The position numbers were made by a program, and so were the translations under genes. From positions 186,001 through 250,000 of the forward strand of contig NZ_NEHO01000003.1 in NCBI RefSeq assembly GCF_002113375.1: 64,000 nucleotides of DNA. The letters run 5' to 3'. Each line of letters opens with the position of its first letter. The stretch's first letter is position 1. This document shows positions 36,594 to 47,310 of this stretch, piece by piece. The notes below the pieces were generated by a model. That model was not told the origin of the DNA. It saw only the letters and a list, made by a program, of their open reading frames with translations, and did not search any database. This DNA is from Pseudomonas sp. R37(2017). Lineage in GTDB: Bacteria > Pseudomonadota > Gammaproteobacteria > Pseudomonadales > Pseudomonadaceae.

Positions 36594-36881
36594 ATGGAAA
36601 GTATCAGTCTGTTGCTCGGTGAGGCGCTGAGCCCGTATCAGGTTACCTTGACCCCGTCTGGCATTCGTGGCGAATGGCGGGTGACCCTGAAGAATGCTGT
36701 CGGCACGACCGTTGTCGAGCGCGAGTTCAATCAGGCCCAGTTGAGTGACAAGCGCCAGCTGACGGATGTGGTCGACGGTTTGCATCGCGACGTGCTGATC
36801 GCTGAGGGACGCCTTGAGCCTTGTGTCATCGCGGCATTGCGTCATGCGGCGCAGGACAAGCTTCTGGCCAGCCGCAATTGA
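36594..36881 (+). CDS. DUF3509 family protein
   Basis: 95 residues. MESISLLLGEALSPYQVTLTPSGIRGEWRVTL and QLTDVVDGLHRDVLIAEG are typical of the small Pseudomonas DUF3509 family, for which no function is known to me. No signal peptide or membrane helix is present, so it is cytosolic. I choose the ATG at 36594; an in-frame GTG at 36582 would add four residues. It lies between the receptor gene and a candidate small RNA. Confidence 0.82.
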   Translation: MESISLLLGEALSPYQVTLTPSGIRGEWRVTLKNAVGTTVVEREFNQAQLSDKRQLTDVVDGLHRDVLIAEGRLEPCVIAALRHAAQDKLLASRN

Positions 36882-36904
36882 ACGGTTTTTTGTGGGAACC
36901 TTCC

Positions 36905-37040
36905 TGCGTCCAGGTCAGTCAGACTTTGTAACAGCAGGATGAAGCATTGTGCTCCGGTGCTTGTAGCTTGCTGTTACTGGTCTCCAAGCAGGCCACGTTA
37001 AACCCCGGGTCGTCTCCCCACTTCTCGGGGTTTCTTTTTG
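36905..37040 (+). ncRNA. Candidate small RNA or long leader/trailer with terminator
   Basis: A 9-bp inverted repeat GTAACAGCA (36928-36936) / TGCTGTTAC (36969-36977) encloses a smaller AGCA...TGCT stem. It is followed by AAACCCCG (37000-37007) / CGGGGTTTC (37026-37034) with TTTTT, a terminator form. There is no reading frame in the stretch. It could instead be the 3' end of the DUF3509 transcript; no promoter is obvious and I recognise no known RNA family. Confidence 0.4.
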
Positions 37041-37051
37041 CCCGGAATTTC

Positions 37052-38008
37052 TCATGGCTGCGGCAGATGGTCGAAAAACGCCTTGGTGTCTTTCAGGTAA
37101 TCGCTGCGGCTATCGGGATCCAGCCAGGCGGCGTAGGCCTCATCGAGGCGTTCGCGGGGAAGGGTGCGCAACACCTGATTGATGTCGACAATGGCCTGTC
37201 GGCCCTGTGGCGTATCGGTACAACCGATGTAGCCGGACAGGTATTTGCCCGTGCCATGGATCGGATAGAACTGCAATTCATCCTCGGCGATGCCTTGCAA
37301 TGAGGCCTGGTAGCGAATTTCCGGGCGATAGCCCAGCAGCAGGCGCAAGCGTCCCAGGCGCTGCATTTGCAGCAGGCTGCCCAAGGCGTCGTTGCCGTAA
37401 TGGGGAGCCAGTGCATCGACTGGCGCTTGTTTGAGCAGCCCATCGAGGTATTCGCCGTAGTTGCGCTCGGCAATAACGCCCAGTTTTTCACGGCCGCTGG
37501 CGAGGAGCGCAGCCAGGTCCACTTCGCCATCCTTGATAAAGGGTGCCAGCACTTCCTGGTCAACGCGCCGCACGGCCAGGCCATTGCTCATGGCGCGGAA
37601 GACCGGAATGGAAAAGGCGATCCATTCTTCCCGTTCCTTGCTCCAGTTCAGCGCAGCGTCGCAGACGAGAGACGGTTCGTGGAGCATTTGCAGGCCACGC
37701 GCGCGATTGACCCTCATCACGCTGTGTTGGTACTGCGGCATGCCGGCAATCAACAGCAGCAGTAGTTGATCGATGACGCCCTGGCCTTTTTTCGGCCCGT
37801 CGAAGATCGTCAGCGGTGGCAGGTCGCGCTTGAGCCAGATCAGGTTTTCCTTGGGTTGCGCCAGGGCTGACGGGGTCAGTTCAAGGTACAAGAGTAAAAT
37901 CGCCAGCATGCACAGCAGCCACCCGCCGCGCGACGGGTAGCGTCGAGCCGAGCGCCTGAGCCTAGATGGCTCCGTCTTTGCGCAACTGTGCAATCTGCGA
38001 CGCGTCAT
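37052..38008 (-). CDS. Periplasmic solute-binding-like protein (SBP_bac_3 / TIGR02285-like)
   Basis: 318 residues. A very basic N-terminus (MTRRRLHSCAKTEPSRLRRSARRYPSRGG) precedes the signal-peptide core (WLLCMLAILLLYLELTPSALAQ). The mature part reads as a single periplasmic amino-acid-binding-like fold (LIWLKRDLPPLTIFDGPKKGQG, DAALNWSKEREEWIAFSIPVF, ADRNY-type turns) as in the TIGR02285 group, which are usually not linked to a transporter. The ATG at 38008 has AGGA 8 bases upstream and lies 47 bases inside the CoA-transferase gene, so translation is coupled. A later ATG at 37909 is possible but has no ribosome site. Confidence 0.78.
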   Translation of the reverse strand: MTRRRLHSCAKTEPSRLRRSARRYPSRGGWLLCMLAILLLYLELTPSALAQPKENLIWLKRDLPPLTIFDGPKKGQGVIDQLLLLLIAGMPQYQHSVMRVNRARGLQMLHEPSLVCDAALNWSKEREEWIAFSIPVFRAMSNGLAVRRVDQEVLAPFIKDGEVDLAALLASGREKLGVIAERNYGEYLDGLLKQAPVDALAPHYGNDALGSLLQMQRLGRLRLLLGYRPEIRYQASLQGIAEDELQFYPIHGTGKYLSGYIGCTDTPQGRQAIVDINQVLRTLPRERLDEAYAAWLDPDSRSDYLKDTKAFFDHLPQP

Positions 38009-39161
38009 AGCCAAGTTCCTGGAGTACCTGTGCGTTGTGCTCACCCAGTTGTGGCCCGACCCATTCACATTCACCGGGTGTCTCTGAGAGTTTCGGCACA
38101 ATGCCTGGCATCTTGAAGTCTTTGCCGTCCGGCAGCTTGGCTTGCAGGAACATTTCCCGCGCCAGGTACTGGGGGTCATTGAACATGTCTTCGGCGCTGA
38201 AGATTCGACTGGCCGGCACGTCGGCCTGATTGAGTTGCGCCAGCACGGTGTCCAGCGGCAACGATTTGACCCAGCGATCGATGACGCCATAAATCTCGTC
38301 GCGTCGGGCATCGCGACCATCGTTGCTGGCAAGCTGTGGGTCGTTGGCCAGATCCTCCCGGCCAATGATCAGCATGAAACGTTTGAAAATCGCATCGCCA
38401 TTGGCGCCGATCTGCACGTGTTTGCCGTCGGCACTGGTGTGGATCGAGGATGGGGTGATGCCCGGCATGATGTTACCTGTGCGTTCGCGGATGAAACCGA
38501 ACACATCGAACTCCGGGACCATGCTTTCCATCATGGCGAAGATGGCTTCATACAGTGCCACGTCCACCACTTGGCCCTGGCCGCCGTTGACCTCGCGATG
38601 ACGCAGGGCCATCAAGGCGCCGATCACGCCCCATAGCGCGGCTATCGAGTCGCCGATGGAAATGCCGGTGCGCACCGGTGGCCGATCCTCGAAACCGGTG
38701 ATGTAGCGCAAGCCACCCATGGACTCACCGACCGCGCCAAAGCCGGGCTGGTCTTTCATCGGGCCGGTCTGGCCGAAACCCGACAGGCGCACCATGACCA
38801 GTTTCGGGTTCAAGGCGCTCAGGACGTCCCAGCCCAGGCCAAGTTTTTCCAAAACGCCGGGACGAAAGTTCTCGATCAGAATGTCTGCTTCGCTCAGCAG
38901 CTGTTTCAGAATCGCCTGGCCTTCAGGGTGCTTGAGATTGAGGGTCAGGGATTTCTTGTTGCGTGCCTGGACGAACCACCACAACGAAGTGCCTTCATAC
39001 AATTTGCGCCACTTGCGCAACGGATCGCCGCCGTCCGGGGACTCGACCTTGATCACGTCGGCACCGAACTCGGCGCAAATGCGTGAGGCAAACGGGCCGG
39101 CAATCAAGGTGCCCAATTCGATGACTTTCAGACCGGAAAGCGGTTTGGCGGTGAACGGCAT
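37962..39161 (-). CDS. CoA-transferase, family III (CaiB/BaiF)
   Basis: 399 residues. The family opening PLSGLKVIELGTLIAGPFASRICAEFGADVIKVE is followed by GDPLRKWR, the catalytic Asp region in NLKHPEGQAILKQLLSEADILIENFRPG, and GFGQTGPMKDQPGF. Family III enzymes move CoA between carboxylic acids (for example succinyl-, formyl- or carnitinyl-CoA); the acid used here is unknown. AGGA lies 7 bases before the ATG. The 3' end overlaps the next gene, an SBP-like protein, an unusual operon partner. Confidence 0.92.
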   Translation of the reverse strand: MPFTAKPLSGLKVIELGTLIAGPFASRICAEFGADVIKVESPDGGDPLRKWRKLYEGTSLWWFVQARNKKSLTLNLKHPEGQAILKQLLSEADILIENFRPGVLEKLGLGWDVLSALNPKLVMVRLSGFGQTGPMKDQPGFGAVGESMGGLRYITGFEDRPPVRTGISIGDSIAALWGVIGALMALRHREVNGGQGQVVDVALYEAIFAMMESMVPEFDVFGFIRERTGNIMPGITPSSIHTSADGKHVQIGANGDAIFKRFMLIIGREDLANDPQLASNDGRDARRDEIYGVIDRWVKSLPLDTVLAQLNQADVPASRIFSAEDMFNDPQYLAREMFLQAKLPDGKDFKMPGIVPKLSETPGECEWVGPQLGEHNAQVLQELGYDASQIAQLRKDGAI

Positions 39162-39307
39162 GCGAGATCCTGTAGGACAAGGTTGAGCGAATACAGCGTT
39201 TTAACATAGCCGACTGTCAGACGCTTGAGGTTGATCACCTTCGATTCGTGGATTGCCCGCCGCATCGGTTAGACTTGCCGCCTTTCCTCGTATCAAGAAG
39301 CCCGTTC

Positions 39308-39850
39308 ATGGCCCAGCCGTCCACGACCTACAAGTTTGAACTGAACCTCACCGACCTCGACCGCAGCGTCTATGAGAACGTGAAGCAGACCATTGCCCGC
39401 CACCCTTCGGAAACCGAAGAGCGCATGACCGTTCGCCTGCTGGCCTACGCCCTCTGGTACAACGAGCAGTTGTCGTTCGGCCGTGGCCTGTCGGAAGTCG
39501 ATGAACCTGCCTTGTGGGAAAAAAGCCTCGATGATCGTGTCCTGCACTGGATCGAAGTCGGCCAACCCGATGCCGAGCGCCTGACCTGGTGCTCGCGCCG
39601 CACTGAACGTACCAGCCTGTTGGCTTACGGCAGCTTGCGCGTATGGGAAGGCAAAGTGGTGCCCGCGGCGAAGAACCTGAAGAACGTCAACATCGCTGCC
39701 GTGCCTCAGGAAGCTCTGGAAACCCTGGCCAAGGACATGCCGCGCGTTATCAAGTGGGATGTGATGATCAGCGAAGGGACGATCTTCGTCACCGACGACC
39801 GTGGTCAGCACGAAGTCCAGTTGCAGTGGCTGGCCGGAGAGCGCGGCTGA
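39308..39850 (+). CDS. yaeQ: YaeQ family protein
   Basis: 180 residues, the E. coli YaeQ length. Family features include YKFELNLTDLDRSVYENVKQTIARHPSETEERM, the ALWYNEQLSFGRGLSEVDEPALW stretch and WIEVGQPDAERL. The fold resembles PD-(D/E)XK nucleases and E. coli yaeQ can compensate for loss of RfaH; the molecular role remains unclear. ATG at 39308 begins the conserved region. Confidence 0.93.
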   Translation: MAQPSTTYKFELNLTDLDRSVYENVKQTIARHPSETEERMTVRLLAYALWYNEQLSFGRGLSEVDEPALWEKSLDDRVLHWIEVGQPDAERLTWCSRRTERTSLLAYGSLRVWEGKVVPAAKNLKNVNIAAVPQEALETLAKDMPRVIKWDVMISEGTIFVTDDRGQHEVQLQWLAGERG

Positions 39851-39916
39851 TTTTTCGCCACTGCACTGTGTCTCCCGGTTTTATCCTACGTATTGAAGAG
39901 AAGCTCCTGTCACCCC

Positions 39917-41626
39917 ATGCGCATCGAACCTCGCTTGTTGCCCGATACCCTGCCATTCCTCGGTGATATTCCGCCACTGCTGACCCGCCTGTATGCGGCG
40001 CGGGGCGTGCAATCCGAAGCGGAGCTGGACAAGAGCCTGGCGCGGTTGATTCCGTTCCAGCAGCTCAAGGGCATCGATGCCGCCGTGGACTTGTTGGTGA
40101 CGGCGCTCGAACAGCGCCAGCGCATTCTGATCGTCGGCGACTTCGATGCCGACGGCGCGACGGCCAGTACCGTGGGCACGCTGGGCCTGCGTCTGCTGGG
40201 GGCGGCGCATGTCGATTATCTGGTGCCCAACCGTTTCGACTACGGCTATGGCCTGACCCCGGAGATCGTCACGGTCGCGCTGGAGCGTCAGCCTCATTTG
40301 CTGATCACCGTGGACAACGGCATCTCCAGTGTCGAAGGCGTGGCGGCGGCGAAAAAGGCCGGGCTCAAGGTGCTGGTAACCGATCACCACTTGCCCGGTG
40401 ACGAACTGCCCTTGGCTGATGCCATCGTCAACCCGAACCAGCCGGGTTGCGCATTCCCGAGCAAGGCGCTGGCCGGTGTCGGAGTGATTTTCTATGTGCT
40501 GATGGCCCTGCGTGCGCGGTTGCGCGAGCTCGGCTGGTACACCACCAAGCCACAGCCGAACATCGGCGAATTGCTCGATCTGGTGGCCTTGGGCAGCGTG
40601 GCCGACGTGGTGCCGCTGGATGCCAACAACCGGATTCTGGTGCATCAGGGCCTGGAGCGGATTCGTGCCGGACGTGCGCGGCCGGGGATCAAGGCGATCC
40701 TCGAAGTGGCCAAGCGCGACCCTGCGCGCATCACTTCCACCGACCTGGGTTTCATTGTCGGCCCGCGCCTGAATGCGGCAGGGCGCCTGGATGACATGAG
40801 CCTGGGCATCGAATGCCTGCTGACTGAAGAAGCGGGTCTGGCCCGTGAGATGGCTGCTCAATTGGACGGCATGAACCAGGATCGCAAGTCCATCGAGCAG
40901 GGCATGCAGCGCGAAGCTCTGGCGCAGCTCAAGGAGTTGCCGGAGGAGTCGATGCCGTTCGGATTGTGCCTGTTCGATCCCGAGTGGCACCAGGGCGTCA
41001 TCGGTATTCTCGCGTCGCGGATGAAAGAGCGTTATTTCCGCCCGACCATCGCTTTTGCCGATGCCGGAGATGGCCTGCTCAAGGGCTCGGGGCGTTCGGT
41101 CCAGGGCTTTCACATCCGCGACGCCCTGAGCGTGGTGGCGGCGCAGTATCCGAACCTGATCACCAAGTACGGCGGCCACGCGATGGCGGCCGGCCTGACG
41201 CTGCCGGAGGCGAACTTCCCGTTGTTCGCCGAAGCCTTTGACGCTGAAGTGCGTCGGCAACTGCGCGAAGAGGACCTGACTGGCCGCCTGTTGTCGGACG
41301 GCACGCTGGCGGTGGAAGAGTTTCACCTGGAGCTGGCCCGTGCCCTGCGGCATGCCGGTCCTTGGGGGCAGCACTTCCCGGAGCCGTTGTTTCATGGGGT
41401 GTTCCAGTTGGTCGAGCAGCGGGTTGTGGGTGAACGGCACCTTAAAGTCGTGCTCAAAAGTGAATGTGGTTCCGTGAAGCTCGACGGCATCGCTTTCGGG
41501 ATCGACCGCGACATCTGGCCGAATCCGACCGTCAAGTGGGTGGAACTGGCCTACAAACTCGACCTCAACGAGTTTCGGGGCAACGAGACTGTGCAACTGA
41601 TGATTGCCCACATCGAGCCGCGTTGA
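39917..41626 (+). CDS. recJ: Single-stranded-DNA-specific 5'-3' exonuclease RecJ
   Basis: 569 residues. Metal-binding motifs of the DHH family are GDFDADG (74-80), DNG (133-135) and DHH (156-158); the DHHA1 domain (about 350-450) holds WHQGVIGILASRMKERY and GSGRSVQGFHIRDAL, and the last part is the OB-like RecJ domain. It degrades single-stranded DNA in RecFOR recombination, mismatch and base-excision repair. ATG at 39917 begins the family sequence; an in-frame ATG 24 bases earlier is possible. A REPIN follows the stop. Confidence 0.97.
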   Translation: MRIEPRLLPDTLPFLGDIPPLLTRLYAARGVQSEAELDKSLARLIPFQQLKGIDAAVDLLVTALEQRQRILIVGDFDADGATASTVGTLGLRLLGAAHVDYLVPNRFDYGYGLTPEIVTVALERQPHLLITVDNGISSVEGVAAAKKAGLKVLVTDHHLPGDELPLADAIVNPNQPGCAFPSKALAGVGVIFYVLMALRARLRELGWYTTKPQPNIGELLDLVALGSVADVVPLDANNRILVHQGLERIRAGRARPGIKAILEVAKRDPARITSTDLGFIVGPRLNAAGRLDDMSLGIECLLTEEAGLAREMAAQLDGMNQDRKSIEQGMQREALAQLKELPEESMPFGLCLFDPEWHQGVIGILASRMKERYFRPTIAFADAGDGLLKGSGRSVQGFHIRDALSVVAAQYPNLITKYGGHAMAAGLTLPEANFPLFAEAFDAEVRRQLREEDLTGRLLSDGTLAVEEFHLELARALRHAGPWGQHFPEPLFHGVFQLVEQRVVGERHLKVVLKSECGSVKLDGIAFGIDRDIWPNPTVKWVELAYKLDLNEFRGNETVQLMIAHIEPR

Positions 41627-41637
41627 CCCGAAACCTC

Positions 41638-41738
41638 TGCAGGAGCGAGCACGCTCGCGATGGACGTTAACGATGGCGCTGGGGACCTGATGCCCCGCGG
41701 TGTCTTGTCGTCCATCGCGAGCTTGCTCGCTCCTACAG
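41638..41738. repeat. REPIN after recJ
   Basis: An inverted REP pair (TGCAGGAGCGAGCACGCTCGCGATGG and CCATCGCGAGCTTGCTCGCTCCTACA at the far end) encloses a 48-bp spacer with ATGCCCCGCGGTGTC, the spacer type seen in other copies here. Confidence 0.9.
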
Positions 41739-41908
41739 GGGGGCGACATCCCTCGATGTCGACTAGGCTCTAAGCACTGCTTGATTTTAGCCTTGTGACG
41801 TCTTGTCGAATTTTTTGCCCGCGGGGGCGGGTGCCGTACCTTTTTCCTGTCACTCGTCGACTATTCAAACAGAACCTGGAGCCTGCCCACTGATTCGAGA
41901 GGTGCCCC

Positions 41909-43015
41909 ATGAGTCTGCTGCTTGAACCCTTTACCCTTCGCCAATTGACCCTGCCCAACCGTATCGCGGTATCGCCGATGTGCCAGTACTCCAGTGCCGA
42001 CGGCCTGGCCAATGACTGGCACCTGGTCCACCTCGGCAGCCGCGCTGTCGGCGGGGCCGGGCTGGTGTTTACCGAAGCCACGGCGGTCACCGCCGACGGC
42101 CGTATCACTGCTCAGGACCTCGGCCTGTGGAATGACGAGCAGATCGAACCCCTGCAACGCATCACCCGTTTCATCAGTGCCCAGGGCGCCGTTGCCGGCA
42201 TTCAACTGGCCCATGCCGGGCGCAAGGCCAGCACCCACAGGCCATGGCTCGGCAAGCATGGTAGCGTCAAGCCCGACGAGGGCGGCTGGGTGCCGGTCGG
42301 GCCTTCACCGATTGCGTTCGATCCTCAACACACACAACCCAGGCCGCTGGATGACGCTGAGATCGCCAAGGTGATCCAGGCCTTTGTCGATGCGGCAAAA
42401 CGCTCACTGACGGCCGGTTTCAAGGTGGTCGAGGTGCACGCCGCCCATGGTTACCTGTTGCATCAGTTCCTTTCGCCGTTGAGCAACCAGCGGCGCGATC
42501 AATATGGCGGTTCGTTCGAAAATCGAATTCGGCTGGTGTTGCAGGTCACCGAAGCGGTGCGTGCGGTGTGGCCTGAAGAGTTGCCGGTGTTTGTCCGGGT
42601 CTCGGCCACTGACTGGGTGGAAGACGGCTGGAACCCGGATGAAACCGTGGAGCTGGCGCGCCGCCTCAAAGCCTTGGGTGCGGACCTGATCGATGTCTCG
42701 TCGGGGGGAACAGCGGTGAATGCCGAAATTCCCACAGGCCCCGGTTATCAGACTCGCTTCGCCGAACGTGTGCGCAAGGAATCGGGCATGGCCACCGGCA
42801 CAGTGGGCATGATCACTGAGCCGGCCCAGGCCGAGCACATCCTGCGTACCTGTCAGGCGGACATCATCTTCCTGGCCCGTGAGTTGTTGCGTGATCCGTA
42901 CTGGGCGTTGCATGCAGATGACGACCTGGGCGGGCACAAGGCCGTGTGGCCGGCGCAGTACCAGCGGGCGACTCACCGCGAGCAGCCCATCCACGAATCG
43001 GATTTGCGCGACTGA
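41909..43015 (+). CDS. NADH:flavin oxidoreductase, Old Yellow Enzyme family (YqjM-like)
   Basis: 368 residues, an FMN-binding TIM barrel. The YqjM/XenA-class signatures are visible: IAVSPMCQYSSADGLANDWHLVHLGSRA (with the flavin-tuning Cys), AGIQLAHAGRKAS and VVEVHAAHGYLLHQFLSPLSNQRRDQYGGSFENR (the paired His residues for substrate binding). Such enzymes reduce activated C=C bonds and nitro compounds with NAD(P)H. Ribosome site GAGAGG lies before the ATG. Monocistronic, ended by a shared terminator. Confidence 0.93.
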   Translation: MSLLLEPFTLRQLTLPNRIAVSPMCQYSSADGLANDWHLVHLGSRAVGGAGLVFTEATAVTADGRITAQDLGLWNDEQIEPLQRITRFISAQGAVAGIQLAHAGRKASTHRPWLGKHGSVKPDEGGWVPVGPSPIAFDPQHTQPRPLDDAEIAKVIQAFVDAAKRSLTAGFKVVEVHAAHGYLLHQFLSPLSNQRRDQYGGSFENRIRLVLQVTEAVRAVWPEELPVFVRVSATDWVEDGWNPDETVELARRLKALGADLIDVSSGGTAVNAEIPTGPGYQTRFAERVRKESGMATGTVGMITEPAQAEHILRTCQADIIFLARELLRDPYWALHADDDLGGHKAVWPAQYQRATHREQPIHESDLRD

Positions 43016-43029
43016 AATCCATCGATACG

Positions 43030-43065
43030 AAAAAGCCCCTGAATCGCGAGATCCAGGGGCTTTTG
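43030..43065. terminator. Bidirectional terminator between OYE gene and glpD
   Basis: AAAAAGCCCCTG and CAGGGGCTTTT form an 11-12-bp stem with A/T runs on both sides, serving the two convergent genes. Confidence 0.92.
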
Positions 43066-43082
43066 TTTATGCCAGTGAGCGA

Positions 43083-44621
43083 TCAGGCCGCTTCGATCTT
43101 GCTGCGGTTCTGTTCGACCTGGTTCAGGTAGTCCTTGAGCTTTTCCTGCTCGGCCACCGTTGTGAACAGGCCGAGCTTGCTGCGACGCCAAAGGATGTCG
43201 TGGGCGCTGGTTGCCCATTCTTCGCTGCACAGGTAGTCGACTTCGCGGGTGTAGAGACCGCCGCCGATGTGTTCGCCCAGATCGCTGAGGTCCTGTACGC
43301 CTTCGAGCATGCGCCAGGTACGGCTGCCATAGCTGGTGGCCCAGCGGCGAGCGATCTCGCTCGGTACCCAGTCGAACTGGTCGCGGATACGCGAACTCAA
43401 GGCTTGCGGGGTAGTCATGTCTTCACCGCCCGGCAGCGTGGCGCTGGCGGTCCAGCCTGGCTGGATGTGCTTGAAGTAGGGCGCCAGTTGCGCCAGTGCC
43501 GACTCGGCCAGTTTGCGATAAGTGGTGAGCTTGCCGCCGAATACGGAGAGCAACGGCGCTTCTTCGCCGCTGCCGGACAGCGCCAGGGTGTAATCGCGGG
43601 TCACGGCCGACGGGTTGTCGGATTCGTCGTTGCACAGCGGGCGCACACCGGAATAGCTGTGCAGGATGTCGTCGCGGCTGATCTGCTTTTTGAAGTGGGC
43701 ATTGACCACGTTCATCAGATAATCGGTTTCACCGTCGGTAATCGCAACGGCTGCCGGATCGCCAGTGTATTCCCGGTCGGTGGTGCCGATCAGTGTGAAG
43801 CGGTTCAGGTACGGAATGGTGAACACGATGCGCTGATCTTCGTTTTGCAGGATGTGCGCGTGTTCGCCTTCATACAGTTTTGGCACGATCAGGTGGCTGC
43901 CCTGGATCAGGCGGATGCCGTAAGGCGATTCCATCTTCAGGTCATCGCGAATGAACTTCGCAACCCAGGGGCCGGCCGCATTGACCAATGCCTTGGCGCG
44001 GATCGAAAACAGGCTGCCATCGGCGCGCTCCAGGTGAAGGTGCCACAGGCCTTTGGTCCGGCGCGCGCTGACGCAGCGAGTCCGGGTGTGAATGTGGGCG
44101 CCTTTTTCCCGGGCGGCCATGGCGTTCAACACCACCAGGCGCGCGTCGTCGACCCAGCAGTCGGAGTATTCGAAGCCTTTGGTGATCTCGCTTTTCAGTG
44201 CGCTGTCGGGGCCGAATTTCAGGCCTTTCGAACCTTGCAGTTGCTCGCGCTTGCCCAGGTTGTCATAGAGGAACAGACCGGCGCGAATCATCCAGGCCGG
44301 GCGCAAGTGTGGGCGGTGTGGCAACACGAAGCGCATTTGCTTGACGATGTGCGGAGCCTTGGCCAACAGCACTTCACGTTCGGCCAGTGCTTCGCGCACC
44401 AGGCGGAATTCGTAATGTTCGAGGTAACGCAGGCCGCCGTGGATCAGCTTGCTGCTGGCCGACGAGGTATGGCTGGCCAGGTCATCCTTTTCGCAAAGGA
44501 ACACCGAGAGGCCGCGACCGGCGGCATCCGCTGCGATCCCCACGCCATTGATGCCGCCACCGATGACGGCGATATCGTAGACCTCGGCAAGAGGGGGTGC
44601 AGGCAAGGTAGAAGTGGGCAT
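43083..44621 (-). CDS. glpD: Aerobic glycerol-3-phosphate dehydrogenase
   Basis: 512 residues. The FAD-binding motif is VYDIAVIGGGINGVGIAADAAGRG near the N-terminus, followed by the conserved SSKLIHGGLRYLEHYEF and the substrate region with VNAAGPWV. It oxidises glycerol-3-phosphate to dihydroxyacetone phosphate and feeds electrons to ubiquinone at the inner membrane. ATG at 44621 with GAGG about 9 bases upstream; the frame extends 16 residues further but through the operator-like site. It is the last step of the glp pathway encoded here and is preceded by a GlpR-like operator. Confidence 0.97.
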   Translation of the reverse strand: MPTSTLPAPPLAEVYDIAVIGGGINGVGIAADAAGRGLSVFLCEKDDLASHTSSASSKLIHGGLRYLEHYEFRLVREALAEREVLLAKAPHIVKQMRFVLPHRPHLRPAWMIRAGLFLYDNLGKREQLQGSKGLKFGPDSALKSEITKGFEYSDCWVDDARLVVLNAMAAREKGAHIHTRTRCVSARRTKGLWHLHLERADGSLFSIRAKALVNAAGPWVAKFIRDDLKMESPYGIRLIQGSHLIVPKLYEGEHAHILQNEDQRIVFTIPYLNRFTLIGTTDREYTGDPAAVAITDGETDYLMNVVNAHFKKQISRDDILHSYSGVRPLCNDESDNPSAVTRDYTLALSGSGEEAPLLSVFGGKLTTYRKLAESALAQLAPYFKHIQPGWTASATLPGGEDMTTPQALSSRIRDQFDWVPSEIARRWATSYGSRTWRMLEGVQDLSDLGEHIGGGLYTREVDYLCSEEWATSAHDILWRRSKLGLFTTVAEQEKLKDYLNQVEQNRSKIEAA

Positions 44622-44660
44622 CGGCACGGCCTCGGATATCTTTGATGTTCTGTATTTGAA

Positions 44661-44687
44661 TTCGAACATTTATGTTCATTTACGAAA
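44661..44687. promoter_or_regulatory. Candidate GlpR operator upstream of glpD
   Basis: TTCGAACA-TTTATG-TTCAT-TT-ACGAAA lies 40-66 bases before the glpD start. The same elements (TTCG.ACA, TTCAT, ACGAAA) recur before glpF, as expected for sites of one repressor. Confidence 0.6.
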
Positions 44688-44763
44688 ATACTAGCCCATA
44701 AAGACGCGCGCAGCCAGTCAGCTTCGATTGAAAATACTCATCGAAGGGCCGGTAAAGGAAAAT

Positions 44764-44779
44764 ATTCGAACATTGAACG
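44764..44779. promoter_or_regulatory. Third GlpR-like site between glpD and glpR
   Basis: ATTCGAACATTGAACG shares TTCGAACATT with the site at 44661. It lies upstream of glpD by about 145 bases and could allow repression through a second site. Confidence 0.4.
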
Positions 44780-44810
44780 TGGAGGAAGGGCGTGTTGAAG
44801 TGGGATTTAC

Positions 44811-44877
44811 TGTAGGGACCAGCCTGCTGGCGATGGCGTACTCAAGGGCACCATCGCCAGCAGGCTGGCTCCTACAG
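44811..44877. repeat. Inverted REP pair of the CCAGCCTGCTGGCGATGG type
   Basis: Arms of about 27 bp (CTGTAGGGACCAGCCTGCTGG... and its complement ending CTCCTACAG) surround 12 bases. The core differs from the other REPs here (CCAGCAGGCTGG instead of GCGAGC), so it is a second REP subgroup. Confidence 0.85.
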
Positions 44878-44898
44878 GTTGTTTAACCGCCTTCGGCG

Positions 44899-45654
44899 TT
44901 AAACAACTTCCAGCCGGACCTTGTGCTGGTGCAACAGCTGCGCCAGCGCCGGGGAAGGTTGCCGGTCGGTGACCAGGCAATCGACCAGGCTGATCGGCCC
45001 CAGGCGAATCATGGCGTTGCGCCCGAACTTGCTGGAGTCGGCCGCGAGGATCACTTGTCGGGCATTGGCGATGATCGCCTGGGATACCCGCACCTCCTGA
45101 TAGTCGAAATCCAGCAGGCTGCCGTCTTCATCGATGCCGCTGATGCCGACCAGGGCGAAATCGACCTTGAACTGGTTGATGAAGTCGACACTGGCCTGAC
45201 CCACCACGCCGCCGTCGCGCCGCACGTTGCCGCCGGTCAGCAGCACGTCGAAGTCGTCCTTGGCGCTGAGCATCGAAGCCACATGCAGGTTGTTGGTGAT
45301 GATTTTCAGGTGACTGTGGTTGAGCAGTGCTCGGGCAATGGATTCGGTGGTCGTGCCGATGTTGATGAACAGCGAGGCATGGTCGGGAATCTGCGCGGCA
45401 ATGGCTTCGCCGATACGCTGTTTCTCATCGCGCATCTGATCGGCGCGCATGGCGTAGGCGGTGTTTTCAACGCTGGAGTCGTAAGCTGCGCCGCCGTGAT
45501 AGCGACGCAACAAATTGGCTTCCGCGAGCTGATTGATGTCGCGGCGGATGGTTTGCGGTGTAACAACGAACAACGTGGCCATTTCCTCGATGCTGACATA
45601 GCCGCGTTCGCGAACCAGCTCGAGGATTTGCTGCTGACGGGGAGGCAGATTCAT
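44899..45654 (-). CDS. glpR: Glycerol-3-phosphate regulon repressor, DeoR family
   Basis: 251 residues. The N-terminal DeoR helix-turn-helix (about 3-57, [35 protein letters not shown]) is followed by the sugar-phosphate-sensing domain with [14 protein letters not shown] and [12 protein letters not shown]. It should repress glp genes until glycerol-3-phosphate binds. AGGA lies 7 bases before the ATG at 45654; longer frames have no family match. It sits between glpK and glpD, as in other pseudomonads. An inverted repeat (44881-44904) overlaps its stop codon. Confidence 0.95.
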   Translation of the reverse strand: MNLPPRQQQILELVRERGYVSIEEMATLFVVTPQTIRRDINQLAEANLLRRYHGGAAYDSSVENTAYAMRADQMRDEKQRIGEAIAAQIPDHASLFINIGTTTESIARALLNHSHLKIITNNLHVASMLSAKDDFDVLLTGGNVRRDGGVVGQASVDFINQFKVDFALVGISGIDEDGSLLDFDYQEVRVSQAIIANARQVILAADSSKFGRNAMIRLGPISLVDCLVTDRQPSPALAQLLHQHKVRLEVV

Positions 45655-45736
45655 GGGGCGTCCTTTGGGCTGCCGTGCAAAATTTGCCCATGATGACGCA
45701 GGAATCTGCTCCCGACCAGTTCCACCGTGTCGCGGC

Positions 45737-47302
<1,566 letters not shown>

Positions 47303-47310
47303 CTACGGTA

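Noticed and set aside
36928..37034. RsmX/Y/Z-type regulatory RNA
   Set aside because: The AGGA/GGA loop motifs expected in several copies are not present; only one occurs.
42879..44645. Plus-strand frame opposite glpD (about 590 codons)
   Set aside because: Antisense shadow of glpD extending into the terminator; composition is non-protein-like.
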